A DNA stretch of 64,000 nt from Geminicoccaceae bacterium (GCA_025999455.1 AP024683.1:1805501-1869500); one strand, 5' to 3'; counted from the stretch's first letter, positions 10,903 through 20,617 are shown. Program-made: numbers and translations. Notes: a model not told the origin generated them from the letters alone.

Positions 10903-11607
10903 ATGCGACGTCGCGCCGTTCTCGCCGGTCTCGCGAGCCTGCCGGTCTTCGCCTGGCAGATCCGGGTCGAGGCTCAGACGGGACCGTACAGCCTACCGCC
11001 GCTTCCCTATCCGACGAACGCCCTCGAGCCGCACATCGACCAGCGGACGATGGAGCTGCACCACGGCCGGCACCACCAGGCCTACGTGACGAATCTCAAC
11101 AACGCGCTCAAGGACCACGGCGAGGCGGCCAAGCTGCCGCTCCAGGACCTCTTGGCCAAGCTCGGCGAGCTGCCCGAGAGCATCCGCACGACGGTCCGCA
11201 ACAATGGCGGCGGACACGCCAACCACGCCATGTTCTGGGAGGTCATGGGCCCGGGTGGCGGCCGGCCCTCGGGGGAGCTCGCGGCCGCGATCGACCGCGA
11301 TTTCGGCGGGCTCGACAAGCTGCAGGAGCAGTTCAACGCGGCGGGCCTTCGGGTCTTCGGCTCGGGCTGGGTGTTCGTGACGGTGGACGCCACGGGCAAG
11401 CTCGCGCTCGTGACCCGGCCGAACCAGGACACGCCCTTGATGGAGGGCGGCCGCGTGCTGTTCGGCAACGACGTCTGGGAGCACGCCTATTATCTGCTCT
11501 ACCAGAACCGCCGCGGCGATTACCTCAAGGCCTGGTGGAACGTCGTGAACTGGCAGAAGGTCGGCGAGCGCTACGCCGCCGCCAAGGCGGGCAAGCTCTC
11601 GATCTGA
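10903..11607 (+). CDS. sodA: Superoxide dismutase, Mn-type, with export signal
   Basis: A 234-residue Fe/Mn-family superoxide dismutase that converts superoxide to oxygen and peroxide. The metal ligands are visible: His in HHGRHHQAYV, His in GGGHANHAMFW, and Asp and His in NDVWEHAYYL. The GGG before HANHAMFW and the Gln in RPNQDTPL point to the manganese type. An N-terminal extension (MRRRAVLAGLASLPVFAWQ) looks like a signal peptide and could send the enzyme to the periplasm, which is less common for this family. A GAGGGGG ribosome site precedes the ATG. Confidence 0.92.
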   Translation: MRRRAVLAGLASLPVFAWQIRVEAQTGPYSLPPLPYPTNALEPHIDQRTMELHHGRHHQAYVTNLNNALKDHGEAAKLPLQDLLAKLGELPESIRTTVRNNGGGHANHAMFWEVMGPGGGRPSGELAAAIDRDFGGLDKLQEQFNAAGLRVFGSGWVFVTVDATGKLALVTRPNQDTPLMEGGRVLFGNDVWEHAYYLLYQNRRGDYLKAWWNVVNWQKVGERYAAAKAGKLSI

Positions 11608-11624
11608 GGCGGGAGGCGGGACGC

Positions 11625-11650
11625 GGCGGCGCGGGTCCGACCGCGCCGCC
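11625..11650. terminator. Hairpin between convergent sod and leuB
   Basis: A perfect 10-bp stem (11625-11634 with 11641-11650) encloses a 6-base loop, between the stops of sod and leuB. There is no T-tract on either strand, so it may act only as an RNA 3'-end stabiliser or a Rho-assisted terminator for both genes. Confidence 0.45.
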
Positions 11651-11656
11651 CGGCGC

Positions 11657-12760
11657 TCAGGTCGAAGCGTCCAGGGCCTCGAGCACGCGGCTGCCCATCT
11701 CGGCGGTCGACACGCGTGTGCAGCCCGGCTGCATGATGTCGGCGGTGCGATAGCCCGCCTCGAGGACGCGCGCCACCGCCCGCTCGAGCCGGTCGGCCTC
11801 GGCCGGCAAGTCCAGGCTGTAGCGCAGGAGCATCGCGAAGGAGAGGATACAGGCCAGGGGGTTGGCGATGCCCTGGCCCGCGATGTCCGGGGCGCTGCCG
11901 TGCACGGGCTCGTAGAGGGCCTTGCGGCGGCCGTCGGGGCCGGGGGCGCCGAGCGAGGCCGAGGGCAGCATGCCGAGCGAGCCCGTGAGCATCGCCGCGC
12001 AGTCCGACAAGAGGTCACCGAACAGATTGTCGGTGACGATGACGTCGAACTGCTTGGGCTTGCGGACGAGCTGCATGGCGCAATTGTCGGCGTACATGTG
12101 CTCGAGCGCGACGTCCGGGAACTCGCGGTCGTGGACGGCCTGCACGATGCGGCGCCAGAGGACGCCCGTGTGCATGACGTTGGCCTTCTCGACCGAGGTC
12201 ACCTTGTTCTTGCGGACCCGGGCGAGCTCGAAGGCGACCCGCGCGATCCGCTCGATCTCGCCGGTCGTGTAGATCTGGGTGTCGACCGCCCGCTCCTGGC
12301 CGTCCGGGAGCCGCTCGATGCCGCGCGGCTCGCCGAAATAGACCCCGCCCGTGAGCTCGCGCAGGATCAGGATGTCGAGGCCCTCGACGAGCTCGCGCTT
12401 CAAGCTCGAGGCGTCGGCGAGCGCCGGGAAGACCATCGCCGGGCGGAGATTGGCGAAGAGGCCCATCTCCTTCCTGAGCCGCAGGAGGCCGCGCTCGGGC
12501 TTCTGCTCGAAGGGTAGCGAGTCGTATTTCGGACCGCCCACCGCGCCGAACATGACCGTGCCGATCCGCTGCGCCTTCTCGAGCGTCGCCTCGGCGAGCG
12601 GCGTGCCGTAGCGGTCGAAGGCGGCGCCGCCCACGAGATCCTCCTCGACCTCGAGGGCGATCTGGCGGCGGGCGTACCAGCCGATCACCCGGCGGACCTC
12701 CTCCATGACCTCGGGGCCGATGCCGTCGCCGGGCAAGAAGAGGATGGTGCGGGCGCTCAT
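11657..12760 (-). CDS. leuB: 3-isopropylmalate dehydrogenase
   Basis: A 367-residue enzyme that oxidatively decarboxylates 3-isopropylmalate with NAD+ in leucine synthesis. The N-terminal [12 protein letters not shown] is the family start, ELTGGVYFG is the substrate-side loop, and [20 protein letters not shown] is the metal- and NAD-binding signature. [15 protein letters not shown] binds the cofactor. Full length. It lies 55 bp after leuD on the same strand and is probably co-transcribed with it. Confidence 0.97.
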   Translation of the reverse strand: MSARTILFLPGDGIGPEVMEEVRRVIGWYARRQIALEVEEDLVGGAAFDRYGTPLAEATLEKAQRIGTVMFGAVGGPKYDSLPFEQKPERGLLRLRKEMGLFANLRPAMVFPALADASSLKRELVEGLDILILRELTGGVYFGEPRGIERLPDGQERAVDTQIYTTGEIERIARVAFELARVRKNKVTSVEKANVMHTGVLWRRIVQAVHDREFPDVALEHMYADNCAMQLVRKPKQFDVIVTDNLFGDLLSDCAAMLTGSLGMLPSASLGAPGPDGRRKALYEPVHGSAPDIAGQGIANPLACILSFAMLLRYSLDLPAEADRLERAVARVLEAGYRTADIMQPGCTRVSTAEMGSRVLEALDAST

Positions 12761-12815
12761 CGATCGTCTCCGGGAGCGGCCGCCGCGCGGGCGGGCGAGG
12801 GACGGGGAGGACGGT

Positions 12816-13439
12816 TCAGCCGCGGGCCGGCTCGAGCCAGGGCATCTCGACCCGCCGCTTGGCCTCGAAGGCGGCGATCTTGTCGACCCGCTCCATGGTC
12901 AGGCCGATGTCGTCGAGCCCGTTCAAGAGGCAGTGTTTCTTGAAGGGGTCGATGTCGAAGCGGATCGGCGCGTTGCCGGTGGGCCTGCGGATCTCCTGGG
13001 CCTCGAGGTCGATCTCGAAGGTCGGGTCGGCCGCGGTCTCGGCCTCCTTCGCGAGCAGCTCGACCTGCTCCTTCGGCAAGGTGATCAACAACATGCCGTT
13101 CTTGAAGGCGTTGTTGTAGAAGATGTCGGCGAAGGAGGGCGCGATCACGCAGCGGATGCCGAAGTCGAGGAGCGCCCAGGGGGCGTGCTCGCGCGAGCTG
13201 CCGCAGCCGAAATTCTCGCCCGTGATCAAGATCTTGGCGTTGCGCCAGCGGGGCTGGTTGAGGACGAAGTCCGGCCGCTCGCGCCCCTGCTCGTCGTAGC
13301 GCAGGGCCTCGAAGAGGGCGACCCCGAGGCCGGTCCGCCGGATCGTCTTGAGATGGCGGGCCGGGATGATCTGGTCGGTGTCGACGTTGATCGCGAGGAA
13401 CGGGGCGGCCGTGCCGCGGAGCGTCGTGAAAGGCTGCAT
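12816..13439 (-). CDS. leuD: 3-isopropylmalate dehydratase small subunit
   Basis: A 207-residue small subunit of isopropylmalate isomerase. It carries the swivel-domain motif [15 protein letters not shown] and the N-terminal [14 protein letters not shown]. It partners the LeuC large subunit encoded at 15130. The two subunit genes are usually adjacent, but here an opposite-strand peptidase gene lies between them. Confidence 0.97.
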   Translation of the reverse strand: MQPFTTLRGTAAPFLAINVDTDQIIPARHLKTIRRTGLGVALFEALRYDEQGRERPDFVLNQPRWRNAKILITGENFGCGSSREHAPWALLDFGIRCVIAPSFADIFYNNAFKNGMLLITLPKEQVELLAKEAETAADPTFEIDLEAQEIRRPTGNAPIRFDIDPFKKHCLLNGLDDIGLTMERVDKIAAFEAKRRVEMPWLEPARG

Positions 13440-13543
13440 GGGCGGGGACTCGGCTGATCGGCGTGGGTCCCTCTAGCGCGAAGCGCCGGCGCTGTCATCG
13501 GCCCGAGCGGGGAGCGGGGGCGCCGCGGGAGCACGACCAAGGG

Positions 13544-13572
13544 TTGATTTTTCCCAGACATAGGAATATAGG
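13544..13572 (+). promoter_or_regulatory. Candidate sigma70-like promoter for the C11 peptidase
   Basis: TTGATT (13544-13549) and TATAGG (13567-13572) are separated by exactly 17 bases, in an AT-rich island that stands out from the surrounding GC-rich DNA. The start codon of the C11 peptidase gene is 41 bp downstream. Each box matches four of six consensus bases. Inferred from sequence only. Confidence 0.5.
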
Positions 13573-13613
13573 CAAAAGCGACGCGCCGCCCCGCCGACCG
13601 ATCGGAGGCTCCG

Positions 13614-14855
13614 ATGGCCGCCCCCGAACCCTTCGCCGTCCGCGACCGCGACGTGACGCACGCCGTCCTCCTGCTGTTCGGCGGCGACAACGACCTCTCG
13701 CCCTGGGTGGAGGAGGACCTCGCCGAGATCGCGGCCGGCAATCGCGGTCCCTTCGCCGTACTCGCGCTCGTCGATCGGGCCCCTGGCGGCGGGTCGGTGA
13801 TCGAATGGACGCCGCGCACCGGCCGACACCTGGTCGAGGAGCGGGGCGAGATCGACACGGGCGATCCCGAAACGCTCGCCGACTTCGTGGCCCGCGCGCT
13901 CGTCACCTACCCGCCGAGCGTGAAGCTCGCGATCGGCTTCTGGGACCACGGCACGGGCGTGTTCGCCGAGCACGACCCGAACGAGCTCCTGCTCACCCGG
14001 GGCGGTCCCGGATCCGCGCCCGCGACGGGACCGCGGCCTCGCGGCCGGCCGGCGCGGCGGCTCCTCCTCGGCCGTCGCGGCGCCGGGGCGGTGCGCGCCC
14101 GCGCCATGCTCCACGACGACACGAACGCGGGTGTCCTCACCAATCTCGAAGCCGGGCGGATGCTCGCCGCGGCCTTCGCCCGCGCCGGCCGTACCCGCAA
14201 GGTGGAGCTTCTGTTCTCCGACACCTGCTTGAACGGCATGGTCGAGGTCACCGAACAGCTCGCCCCGTTCGCCGAGGTGATCGTCGCCTCGCCCGAACTC
14301 GAGCCGGGCGACGGGTGGGATTACACGGAGTGGTTCGCGCGGATGAGTGAGCGCCCGCCCGCGGACGGCGAAGCCTGGGGGCGGCAGGCGGTCCAAGCCT
14401 TCGAAGCGGGCTATGTCGGCCGGCCGGACCAGCATCCCTGCACGCTCGCGGCCTTCCGCACGATCCACACGATCACCGCCGCCTTCGCCGACTTCGTCGC
14501 CGCGGCGCGGCGGGCCGGCCGGTCGACCTTCGATCGGCTGCTCGAGGCCCGGGCGACGAGCCAGACCTTCGCGAGCGAGAAGGAGAGCGTCGATCTCGAG
14601 GACTTCCTGCGCCGCGTGCGCCGGCGCTGCCCCGAGGTGGCGCTCGTGGACGCCGCCGAGGCCGTGATCCGCGCGGTGCGCACGGCGCGGGTCGCGAACG
14701 TGGCGCTCGGGCCCACGGTGCGCCGCTCGAACGGGCTCGCCTTCTGGTTCCCGAGCAGCCGGCGCGCCTTCGCGGCCACGGTCGGGACCTACGCCCGGCT
14801 CGACTTCGCCCGGCGGACGGGCTGGGCCGACTATCTCGCCGAGACCTGGCGCTGA
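13614..14855 (+). CDS. Clostripain-like cysteine peptidase (family C11)
   Basis: A 413-residue protein with the caspase-like C11 dyad: catalytic His112 in GFWDHGTGV and Cys205 in LLFSDTCLNGMVEV, preceded by the family N-terminal strand and FGGDNDLSPW. Between them an arginine- and glycine-rich segment (about residues 130-165) resembles the linker that some C11 enzymes cut during activation. No signal peptide is visible, so it probably acts in the cytoplasm. It sits alone on the plus strand between leuD and leuC. Relatives cleave after arginine or lysine; the physiological target is unknown. Confidence 0.8.
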   Translation: MAAPEPFAVRDRDVTHAVLLLFGGDNDLSPWVEEDLAEIAAGNRGPFAVLALVDRAPGGGSVIEWTPRTGRHLVEERGEIDTGDPETLADFVARALVTYPPSVKLAIGFWDHGTGVFAEHDPNELLLTRGGPGSAPATGPRPRGRPARRLLLGRRGAGAVRARAMLHDDTNAGVLTNLEAGRMLAAAFARAGRTRKVELLFSDTCLNGMVEVTEQLAPFAEVIVASPELEPGDGWDYTEWFARMSERPPADGEAWGRQAVQAFEAGYVGRPDQHPCTLAAFRTIHTITAAFADFVAAARRAGRSTFDRLLEARATSQTFASEKESVDLEDFLRRVRRRCPEVALVDAAEAVIRAVRTARVANVALGPTVRRSNGLAFWFPSSRRAFAATVGTYARLDFARRTGWADYLAETWR

Positions 14856-14868
14856 GCGGCCGGTCCCG

Positions 14869-14900
14869 AAAAAAAGCGGGCCGAGGGAGCGCCTCGGCCC
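14869..14900 (-). terminator. Rho-independent terminator, minus-strand direction
   Basis: A perfect 9-bp stem (14878-14886 with 14892-14900, 5-base loop) is followed, reading the minus strand, by two bases and then seven T residues. It would end transcripts running leftward, either from leuC or from a short minus-strand RNA that may start near 14992. Confidence 0.75.
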
Positions 14901-15027
14901 ATAAAAGGGGACGGAGACGAAGTCGCACCCGGGCCCCGGCTCGCGTCGAAGCCCGCTCGCTCGAGGTCAGAATCATTCGATCCGCTTTTGACGCGCATTC
15001 GCTAAACTTATGGCGCCGGCCAGTCAA
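14869..15027 (-). ncRNA. Candidate small RNA between the C11 gene and leuC
   Basis: On the minus strand a TTGACT box (15022-15027) is followed after 17 bases by a weak TAGCGA box (14999-15004). About 120 bases downstream is the hairpin plus T7 terminator. The predicted RNA (about 14992 to 14869) begins GCGTC and contains GACGC internally, which could close a helix. No open frame is present. It could equally be the 3' untranslated region of leuC. Confidence 0.3.
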
Positions 15028-15082
15028 GCGCGGGCTGCGCAGGCCTGTCGCCCGGAGCGCCGGACGTGACACGAAACGCGAC

Positions 15083-15101
15083 GCCCCCGCGGAGCGGGGG
15101 C
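15083..15101 (-). terminator. Hairpin just after leuC
   Basis: An 8-bp perfect GC stem (15083-15090 with 15094-15101, 3-base loop) lies 29 bp past the leuC stop. The following minus-strand bases contain only a TTT, so termination here would be weak; it may protect the mRNA end. Confidence 0.4.
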
Positions 15102-15129
15102 TCGCCCGATTTCGGGAAAAGGCGAAGGC

Positions 15130-16530
15130 TCAGGAGAGCCGGCGGACGTCCGTGAGCCGGCCCGTGATCGCCGCGGCGGCGGCCATGGCGGGCGAGAGGA
15201 GGTGGGTGCGGCCACCCTTGCCCTGCCGGCCCTCGAAATTGCGGTTGCTCGTGGACGCGCAGCGCTCGCCCGGTTTGAGCTGATCCGGGTTCATGCCGAG
15301 GCACATGGAGCAGCCCGCTTCGCGCCACTCGAAGCCCGCCTCGATGAAGATCTCGTGCAGACCTTCTTCCTCGGCCTGGTGCTTCACGAGGCCGGAGCCG
15401 GGCACGATCATGGCCTGGACGTGCGGGGCCACCTTCTTGCCCTTGACGAGCTTGGCGACGAGCCGGAGGTCCTCGATCCGGGCGTTCGTGCAGGAGCCGA
15501 TGAAGACCTTGTCGATCTTGATCGACTCCATGGGCGTACCGGGCTCGAGGCCCATGTAGGCGAGCGCCCGCTCCATGGCCGCCCGCCGCTCCGGGGTCGG
15601 CGCATCCTTGGGGTCGGGCACGCGCCCGCCGATCGGCACGACGTCCTGCGGCGAGGTGCCCCAAGTGACCTGCGGCTCGATCGTCGCGGCATCGAGCACG
15701 ATCTCGCGGTCGAACACCGCGTCGGGATCGGAGGGGAGCGTGCGCCAATAGGCGACCGCCGCTTCCCAAGCCGCACCCTTGGGCGCCTTGGGTCGGCCCT
15801 TCAGATAGGCGAAGGTCTTCTCGTCGGGGGCGACGAGACCGGCCCGGGCGCCGGCCTCGATCGACATGTTGCAGATCGTCATCCGCCCCTCCATCGAGAG
15901 GCTCCGGACGACCGAGCCCGCATATTCGATGACGTGGCCGGTGCCGCCGGCGGTACCGATCGTGCCGATGATCGCGAGGATCACGTCCTTGGCGGTGCAG
16001 CCCTCATGCAGCTCGCCCTCGACGCGGATCCGCATCGTCTTGGGTTTCTTCTGCAAGAGCGTCTGGGTCGCCAGCACGTGCTCGACCTCGCTCGTGCCGA
16101 TGCCGAAGGCGAGGGCACCGAACGCGCCGTGGGTGCTCGTGTGGCTGTCGCCGCAGACGATCGTCGTGCCGGGCAGGGTGAAGCCCTGCTCGGGCCCGAT
16201 CACGTGGACGATGCCCTGGCGGACGTCGTTCATGCCGAAGAGCTCGATGCCGAACTCGCGGCAGTTCCGCTCGAGCGTCTCGACCTGGAGGCGCGAGACG
16301 GGATCGGCGATGCCGAGCCGCCGGTCGGTCGTCGGCACGTTGTGGTCGGGCACCGCGAGGGTGAGATCGGGCCGGCGGACCTTGCGGCCCGAGACGCGCA
16401 GCCCCTCGAAGGCCTGCGGGCTCGTCACCTCGTGGACGAGGTGGCGGTCGATGTAGAGGAGGCAGGTGCCGTCGGGCTGCTGGTCGACGACGTGGCTGTC
16501 CCAGATCTTTTCGAAGAGTGTCCGGCCCAA
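15130..16530 (-). CDS. leuC: 3-isopropylmalate dehydratase large subunit
   Basis: The 466-residue large subunit of isopropylmalate isomerase, an aconitase-like [4Fe-4S] enzyme of leucine synthesis. Cluster cysteines appear in [13 protein letters not shown] and in [12 protein letters not shown]. The [15 protein letters not shown] and [16 protein letters not shown] motifs are typical. I chose the TTG at 16530: it has a GGGGAG ribosome site 7 bases upstream, gives the usual family start ([10 protein letters not shown]) and exactly the usual length. A GTG at 16548 would add six residues. rplS ends 33 bp upstream. Confidence 0.95.
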   Translation of the reverse strand: MGRTLFEKIWDSHVVDQQPDGTCLLYIDRHLVHEVTSPQAFEGLRVSGRKVRRPDLTLAVPDHNVPTTDRRLGIADPVSRLQVETLERNCREFGIELFGMNDVRQGIVHVIGPEQGFTLPGTTIVCGDSHTSTHGAFGALAFGIGTSEVEHVLATQTLLQKKPKTMRIRVEGELHEGCTAKDVILAIIGTIGTAGGTGHVIEYAGSVVRSLSMEGRMTICNMSIEAGARAGLVAPDEKTFAYLKGRPKAPKGAAWEAAVAYWRTLPSDPDAVFDREIVLDAATIEPQVTWGTSPQDVVPIGGRVPDPKDAPTPERRAAMERALAYMGLEPGTPMESIKIDKVFIGSCTNARIEDLRLVAKLVKGKKVAPHVQAMIVPGSGLVKHQAEEEGLHEIFIEAGFEWREAGCSMCLGMNPDQLKPGERCASTSNRNFEGRQGKGGRTHLLSPAMAAAAAITGRLTDVRRLS

Positions 16531-16562
16531 GCTCGTTCTCCCCGGCACCCCGCGGCCGAAAG

Positions 16563-16973
16563 CTACTCCTGCGCGCCCGACTCGCCGGCGGGCGTCGGCG
16601 CCGCGCCCTTGGCCTCCTCGCGCCGCTCGACGATCCGCGCCGCCTTGCCCGTCCGCCCGCGCAGATAATAGAGCTTGGCGCGCCGCACCCGGCCGCGCCG
16701 GATGACCTCGATGCTCTCGATGCGCGGGCTGTAGAGCGGGAAGATGCGCTCCACCCCTTCACCGTAGGAGATCTTGCGCACGGTGAAGGAGGAATTGATG
16801 CCGCGGTTCTTCTTGGCGATCACGACACCCTCGAACGCCTGGACGCGCTCGCGGTTGCCCTCGATCACCTTGACGTTGACGCGCACCGTGTCGCCCGGGC
16901 CGAAATCGGGGATCGGTCGCTCCGCGGTCAGCCGCTGGATCTGCTCGCGCTCGAGCTCCAAGATCGGGTTCAT
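16563..16973 (-). CDS. rplS: 50S ribosomal protein L19
   Basis: A 136-residue ribosomal protein with the L19 core: [37 protein letters not shown] and [18 protein letters not shown]. The alanine- and glutamate-rich tail of about 20 residues is longer than in E. coli, as often in alphaproteobacteria. It overlaps trmD by 4 bp, in the conserved order rpsP-rimM-trmD-rplS. Confidence 0.98.
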   Translation of the reverse strand: MNPILELEREQIQRLTAERPIPDFGPGDTVRVNVKVIEGNRERVQAFEGVVIAKKNRGINSSFTVRKISYGEGVERIFPLYSPRIESIEVIRRGRVRRAKLYYLRGRTGKAARIVERREEAKGAAPTPAGESGAQE

Positions 16974-17743
16974 GGCGGGTCACGCTCCGTCGAAGCGGTG
17001 GGTCGGGGCTCGGCGGCGCCGGGCTCGCGGGCCGCGCAGCATGCGGCCACGGCACGCGCCGTCAAGAGGTCGGGTCGCCGCCGGCGGGTGATCTCGAGGG
17101 CCCGCTCGAGCCGCCAGGCGCGGATCCGGGCGTGGTGGCCCGAGAGCAGGACCTCCGGCACGCGCCGGCCCTCGAACTCCTGCGGGCGGGTGTAGTGGGG
17201 ATATTCGAGGAGGCCCTGGGCGAAGCTCTCCTCCTCGAGCGAGGCGGCCTCGCCCACCACCCCGGGCAGGAGCCGCACGCAGGCGTCGATCAGGACCAAG
17301 GCGGCGAGCTCGCCGCCGGAGAGCACGTAGTCGCCGATCGAGAGCTCGCGGAAGGCGCGCGCTTCGAGGACCCGCTCGTCGACGCCCTCGAAGCGGCCGC
17401 AGAGGGCGACGAAACCCGGACCCGAAGCGAGCTCGCGGACGATCGTCTGGTCGAGCCGCTCGCCGCGCGGCGAGAGGTAGATCAAGGGGCCGGGGGCGCC
17501 GCGGGCGCGGACCGCGTCGACCGCGCGGGCGATCACGTCGGGGCGCATGACCATGCCGGCCCCACCACCGAAGGGTGCGTCGTCGACCGTGCGGTGGCGG
17601 TCGGTCGTGAAGTCGCGCAAATTCACGGCGTCGAGCCGCCAGATCCCGCGCTCGAGGGCCTTGCCGGCGAGCGAATGGCCGAGCGGCCCCGGGAACATTT
17701 CGGGGAAGATCGTGAGTACGGTGGCGATCCAGGGCGTGCTCAC
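16970..17743 (-). CDS. trmD: tRNA (guanosine(37)-N1)-methyltransferase
   Basis: A 257-residue SPOUT-class methyltransferase that methylates G37 of tRNA using S-adenosylmethionine. The knot region reads [12 protein letters not shown]-like ([10 protein letters not shown]), [11 protein letters not shown] and [28 protein letters not shown] is the conserved catalytic-side loop. It overlaps rimM and rplS by 4 bp each, so all are translated as a coupled set. Confidence 0.97.
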   Translation of the reverse strand: MSTPWIATVLTIFPEMFPGPLGHSLAGKALERGIWRLDAVNLRDFTTDRHRTVDDAPFGGGAGMVMRPDVIARAVDAVRARGAPGPLIYLSPRGERLDQTIVRELASGPGFVALCGRFEGVDERVLEARAFRELSIGDYVLSGGELAALVLIDACVRLLPGVVGEAASLEEESFAQGLLEYPHYTRPQEFEGRRVPEVLLSGHHARIRAWRLERALEITRRRRPDLLTARAVAACCAAREPGAAEPRPTASTERDPP

Positions 17744-18273
17744 CGGACCGGCTCCGCCTCGATCGTCGCGGGCGGCACGACCACGAGCCGACCCGCCTCG
17801 AGGTCGATCTCGGGGACCACCGCGCGGGTGAAGGGGAGGTCGAGGAGCTCGCCCGCGTCGGTCCCGATCTCGAGGATCTCGCCCGCGCCGTGGTCGAACA
17901 GGGCCGTGACCCGGCCGAGCCGACGGCCCGAGGGCTCGACCACCTCGAGACCCAAGAGATCGGCCTCGTAGAACTCGTCCGGGCCGGGCTCGGGCAGCCG
18001 CGCCCGCGGCACGAACAGGGCCTTGCCGCGCAGCCGCTCGGCCGCGTCGCGATCGGTGATGCCGGGCGCCCGGGCGACCACCCCGCCCGGCACGCGGTGC
18101 AGCACCTCGAGGGCGAAGAGCTCGCGTCCGCGTTCGTCGCAGACCGGCCCGTAGGCCGCGACGCTCTCCGGCCGCTCGGTGAAGCAGCGCAGCCGGAACG
18201 CCCCGCGCACGCCGTGCGGCGCGGTGATCACCGCGAGGCGGACGAGCCGATCGCGCGGGCGGCTGCCGGGCAC
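17740..18273 (-). CDS. rimM: Ribosome maturation factor RimM
   Basis: A 177-residue factor for 30S maturation that binds S19. The N-terminal domain carries [12 protein letters not shown] (the usual HGIRGE-type motif), and the C-terminal PRC-barrel has [13 protein letters not shown] and [14 protein letters not shown]. It lies 10 bp after rpsP and overlaps trmD by 4 bp. Confidence 0.95.
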   Translation of the reverse strand: MPGSRPRDRLVRLAVITAPHGVRGAFRLRCFTERPESVAAYGPVCDERGRELFALEVLHRVPGGVVARAPGITDRDAAERLRGKALFVPRARLPEPGPDEFYEADLLGLEVVEPSGRRLGRVTALFDHGAGEILEIGTDAGELLDLPFTRAVVPEIDLEAGRLVVVPPATIEAEPVR

Positions 18274-18283
18274 GGGGCCACCT

Positions 18284-18616
18284 TCAGGCCTTGGCCTCGG
18301 CCTCGGCGCGCTTGGCGGCGAGCTCCTGGGCCTTCTTGCCGGTGCCCTTGAGGCGCGGCGGCTCGCTCACGATCCCGGCCTTGTAGAGGAAGCGGTGGAC
18401 CCGATCGCTCGGCTGCGCGCCTTTCGAGAGCCAATAGCGGATACGCTCCTCGTTCAGGACGACGCGCTTCGGGTCGTCGGAGGGCAGGAGCGGGGCGTAG
18501 GTGCCGAGCCGCTCCAGAAAGCGCCCGTCGCGTGGGGCGCGCGCGTCGGCGGCGACGATCCGGTAGAAGGGACGCTTCTTCGCGCCGAAGCGGGCGAGAC
18601 GGATGCGGACGGCCAT
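18284..18616 (-). CDS. rpsP: 30S ribosomal protein S16
   Basis: A 110-residue ribosomal protein. [19 protein letters not shown] is the classic S16 start, followed by [13 protein letters not shown] and [16 protein letters not shown]. The lysine/alanine tail is an alphaproteobacterial extension. It lies 51 bp downstream of ffh and starts the ribosomal operon segment. Confidence 0.98.
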   Translation of the reverse strand: MAVRIRLARFGAKKRPFYRIVAADARAPRDGRFLERLGTYAPLLPSDDPKRVVLNEERIRYWLSKGAQPSDRVHRFLYKAGIVSEPPRLKGTGKKAQELAAKRAEAEAKA

Positions 18617-18667
18617 GCTGGTCCTCGTCGTTGGTCGGTGGCTCGATGGATGGGTTCGCTCGCGCTC

Positions 18668-20041
18668 TCAAGCTCTGGGCAAAAGGCCGGGTGGCAGCCC
18701 CGGCGGCAGGCGGCCGCCCAACAGCCGCTGCAGCCCGCCGGCCTTGCGCATCTGCCGCATGAGGTCGCGCATCTGCCGGTGCTGCTTGAGCAGCCGGTTG
18801 ACCTCGCTCACCTCCGTGCCCGAGCCCTTGGCGATCCGCCGCCGCCGCGAGCCGTTGATGATCTCCGGGTTGCGGCGCTCCTGCGGCGTCATCGAATCGA
18901 TGATCGCGACCTGCCGGATCAACAAACGGTCGTCGATGTTGGCGTCCTCGAGCTGCTTCTTGACCTTCCGGATGCCCGGCAGCTTGCCGAGGATGCCGCC
19001 CATGCCGCCCATCTTGCGGAGCTGCTGGAGCTGGCTCTTGAGGTCCTCGAGGTCGAACTCGCCCTTCGCCATCCGCTTGGCGAGCTTCTCGGCCTGCTCC
19101 TTGTCGAGCGTCTCGGCCGCCTTCTCGACCAGGCTCACGACGTCGCCCATGTCGAGGATGCGCGCCGCCACCCGCTCGGGGTGGAAGGGCTCGAGCGCGT
19201 CGAGCTTCTCGCCCACGCCCACGAAGCGGATCGGCCGGCCGGTGACCTGGCGCATCGAGAGCGCCGCACCGCCGCGCGCATCGCCGTCCATGCGGGTCAA
19301 GACGATGCCGGTGACGCCCACCCGCTCGTGGAAGATCCGGGCGGTGTTGACGGCGTCCTGACCGGTGAGCGCGTCGGCCACGAGGAGCGTCTCGTGCGGG
19401 CGGACGAGGTCGCGCACCCGGACGAGCTCGTCCATGAGCGCCTCGTCGATCGAAAGCCGACCGGCGGTGTCGAGGATCAAGACGTCGTAGCCCTCGCGGC
19501 GGGCCGTACCGAGGGCGCGGCGGGCGATTTCGAGCGGCGGCTGGCCGGGCACGATCGGCAAGGAGGCGACCTCGGCCTGACGCGCCAGGACCTCGAGCTG
19601 GTGCTGGGCGGCCGGCCGCTGCACGTCGAGCGAGGCCAGGAGCACCTTCTTCTTTTCGCGGACCCGCAGACGGCGCGCGAGCTTGGCCGCGGTCGTCGTC
19701 TTGCCCGAGCCCTGCAGCCCGGCCATCAGGATCACGGTGGGCGGCGACTTCGCGAGCTCGAGCTCGCCCGTGCCGGCCCCACCCAGGAGCTCGACGAGCC
19801 GGTCGTGGACGATCTTGACGACCATCTGGCCGGGCGTGATCGAGCGCAGGACCTCCTGGCCCACGGCCTTTTCGCGCACCCCGGCCACGAAGCTCTTGAC
19901 GACCGGGAGTGCCACGTCGGCCTCGAGGAGCGCGATGCGGATCTCGCGCAGGGCGGCGTCGACGTCCTCCTCGGAGAGGACGCCGCGTCCCTTGAGCCGG
20001 TCGAGCACCCGGCCGAGCCGGCCGGTGAGGTTCTCGAACAT
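18668..20041 (-). CDS. ffh: Signal recognition particle protein Ffh
   Basis: A 457-residue GTPase that binds signal sequences and the 4.5S RNA and delivers ribosomes to the FtsY receptor. The N domain begins MFENLTGRLGRVLDRL. The G domain has GLQGSGKTTTAAKLARRL, DTAGRLSIDEALM and TRMDGDARGGAALS. The C-terminal M domain is glycine- and methionine-rich (LRKMGGMGGILGKLPG). An in-frame ATG nine codons upstream is possible, but MFENL is the conserved start. ftsY lies about 2.8 kb away on the other strand. Confidence 0.97.
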   Translation of the reverse strand: MFENLTGRLGRVLDRLKGRGVLSEEDVDAALREIRIALLEADVALPVVKSFVAGVREKAVGQEVLRSITPGQMVVKIVHDRLVELLGGAGTGELELAKSPPTVILMAGLQGSGKTTTAAKLARRLRVREKKKVLLASLDVQRPAAQHQLEVLARQAEVASLPIVPGQPPLEIARRALGTARREGYDVLILDTAGRLSIDEALMDELVRVRDLVRPHETLLVADALTGQDAVNTARIFHERVGVTGIVLTRMDGDARGGAALSMRQVTGRPIRFVGVGEKLDALEPFHPERVAARILDMGDVVSLVEKAAETLDKEQAEKLAKRMAKGEFDLEDLKSQLQQLRKMGGMGGILGKLPGIRKVKKQLEDANIDDRLLIRQVAIIDSMTPQERRNPEIINGSRRRRIAKGSGTEVSEVNRLLKQHRQMRDLMRQMRKAGGLQRLLGGRLPPGLPPGLLPRA

Positions 20042-20153
20042 CCGCAAACCCGATGGCGCGCACGCCACTCCCGTCGGGAGGCTCGTGCGCGCCCGATCAC
20101 GATCCCGAAGCTGGTTCGCGGCGCTCGGCCGCGAGCCCTCGGTAGATGCGCGC

Positions 20154-20183
20154 CCGGCCCCGGGGTGTCAAGCGCGGGGCCGG
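20154..20183 (-). terminator. GC hairpin after the cupin gene
   Basis: A 9-bp stem (20154-20162 with 20175-20183, 12-base loop) lies 6 bp past the cupin stop in the minus direction. No T-tract follows, so termination is uncertain. Confidence 0.3.
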
Positions 20184-20188
20184 CGCCC

Positions 20189-20617
20189 CTACCAAGGCGT
20201 CCCGTCCTTGTGCAGGAAGCCGCGCTCGCTGTCGTAGAGGAGGTCGACGTCCGGGTAGACCACGCGCTCGCCGTCGGCCGCGCGGGTGCCGATCTCGAGC
20301 AGCAGCACGTCGCGGTCGCTGCGGTTGACGAAGTGGTGGCCGTCGGCCCGGCCGGCCGGGAAGCCCGCGACCATGCCCGGGCCGAGCACCGTTTCGCCGG
20401 CGTCGGTCACGAGCACGACCTCGCCTTCGAGGACGTAAACGAATTCGTCCTCCTTCTCGTGCCAGTGGCGCTGCGAACTCGCCGCACCGGGCTCGAGCCG
20501 GCACAGATTGACGCCGAACTGGCCGAGGCCGAAGGCGTCGCCGAGCCGCCGCCGGTGGCGGCCGGCCACGAGCGCCAGGAACGGCTCGGGGTAGCCGGTC
20601 GAGGACACTTCCGGCAC
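20189..20617 (-). CDS. Cupin-domain protein
   Basis: A 142-residue single-cupin protein with a GTG start. The metal-binding motif is seen as HWHEKEDEFVYVLEGEV (motif 1), and GHHFVNRSDRDVLLLEIG is motif 2. The C-terminus ends in a tail with DVDLLYD and GFLHKDGTPW that is common in small alphaproteobacterial cupins annotated near transcription or sugar genes. The substrate is unknown. It faces away from dapF, 130 bp apart, and lies behind ffh on the same strand. Confidence 0.75.
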   Translation of the reverse strand: MPEVSSTGYPEPFLALVAGRHRRRLGDAFGLGQFGVNLCRLEPGAASSQRHWHEKEDEFVYVLEGEVVLVTDAGETVLGPGMVAGFPAGRADGHHFVNRSDRDVLLLEIGTRAADGERVVYPDVDLLYDSERGFLHKDGTPW

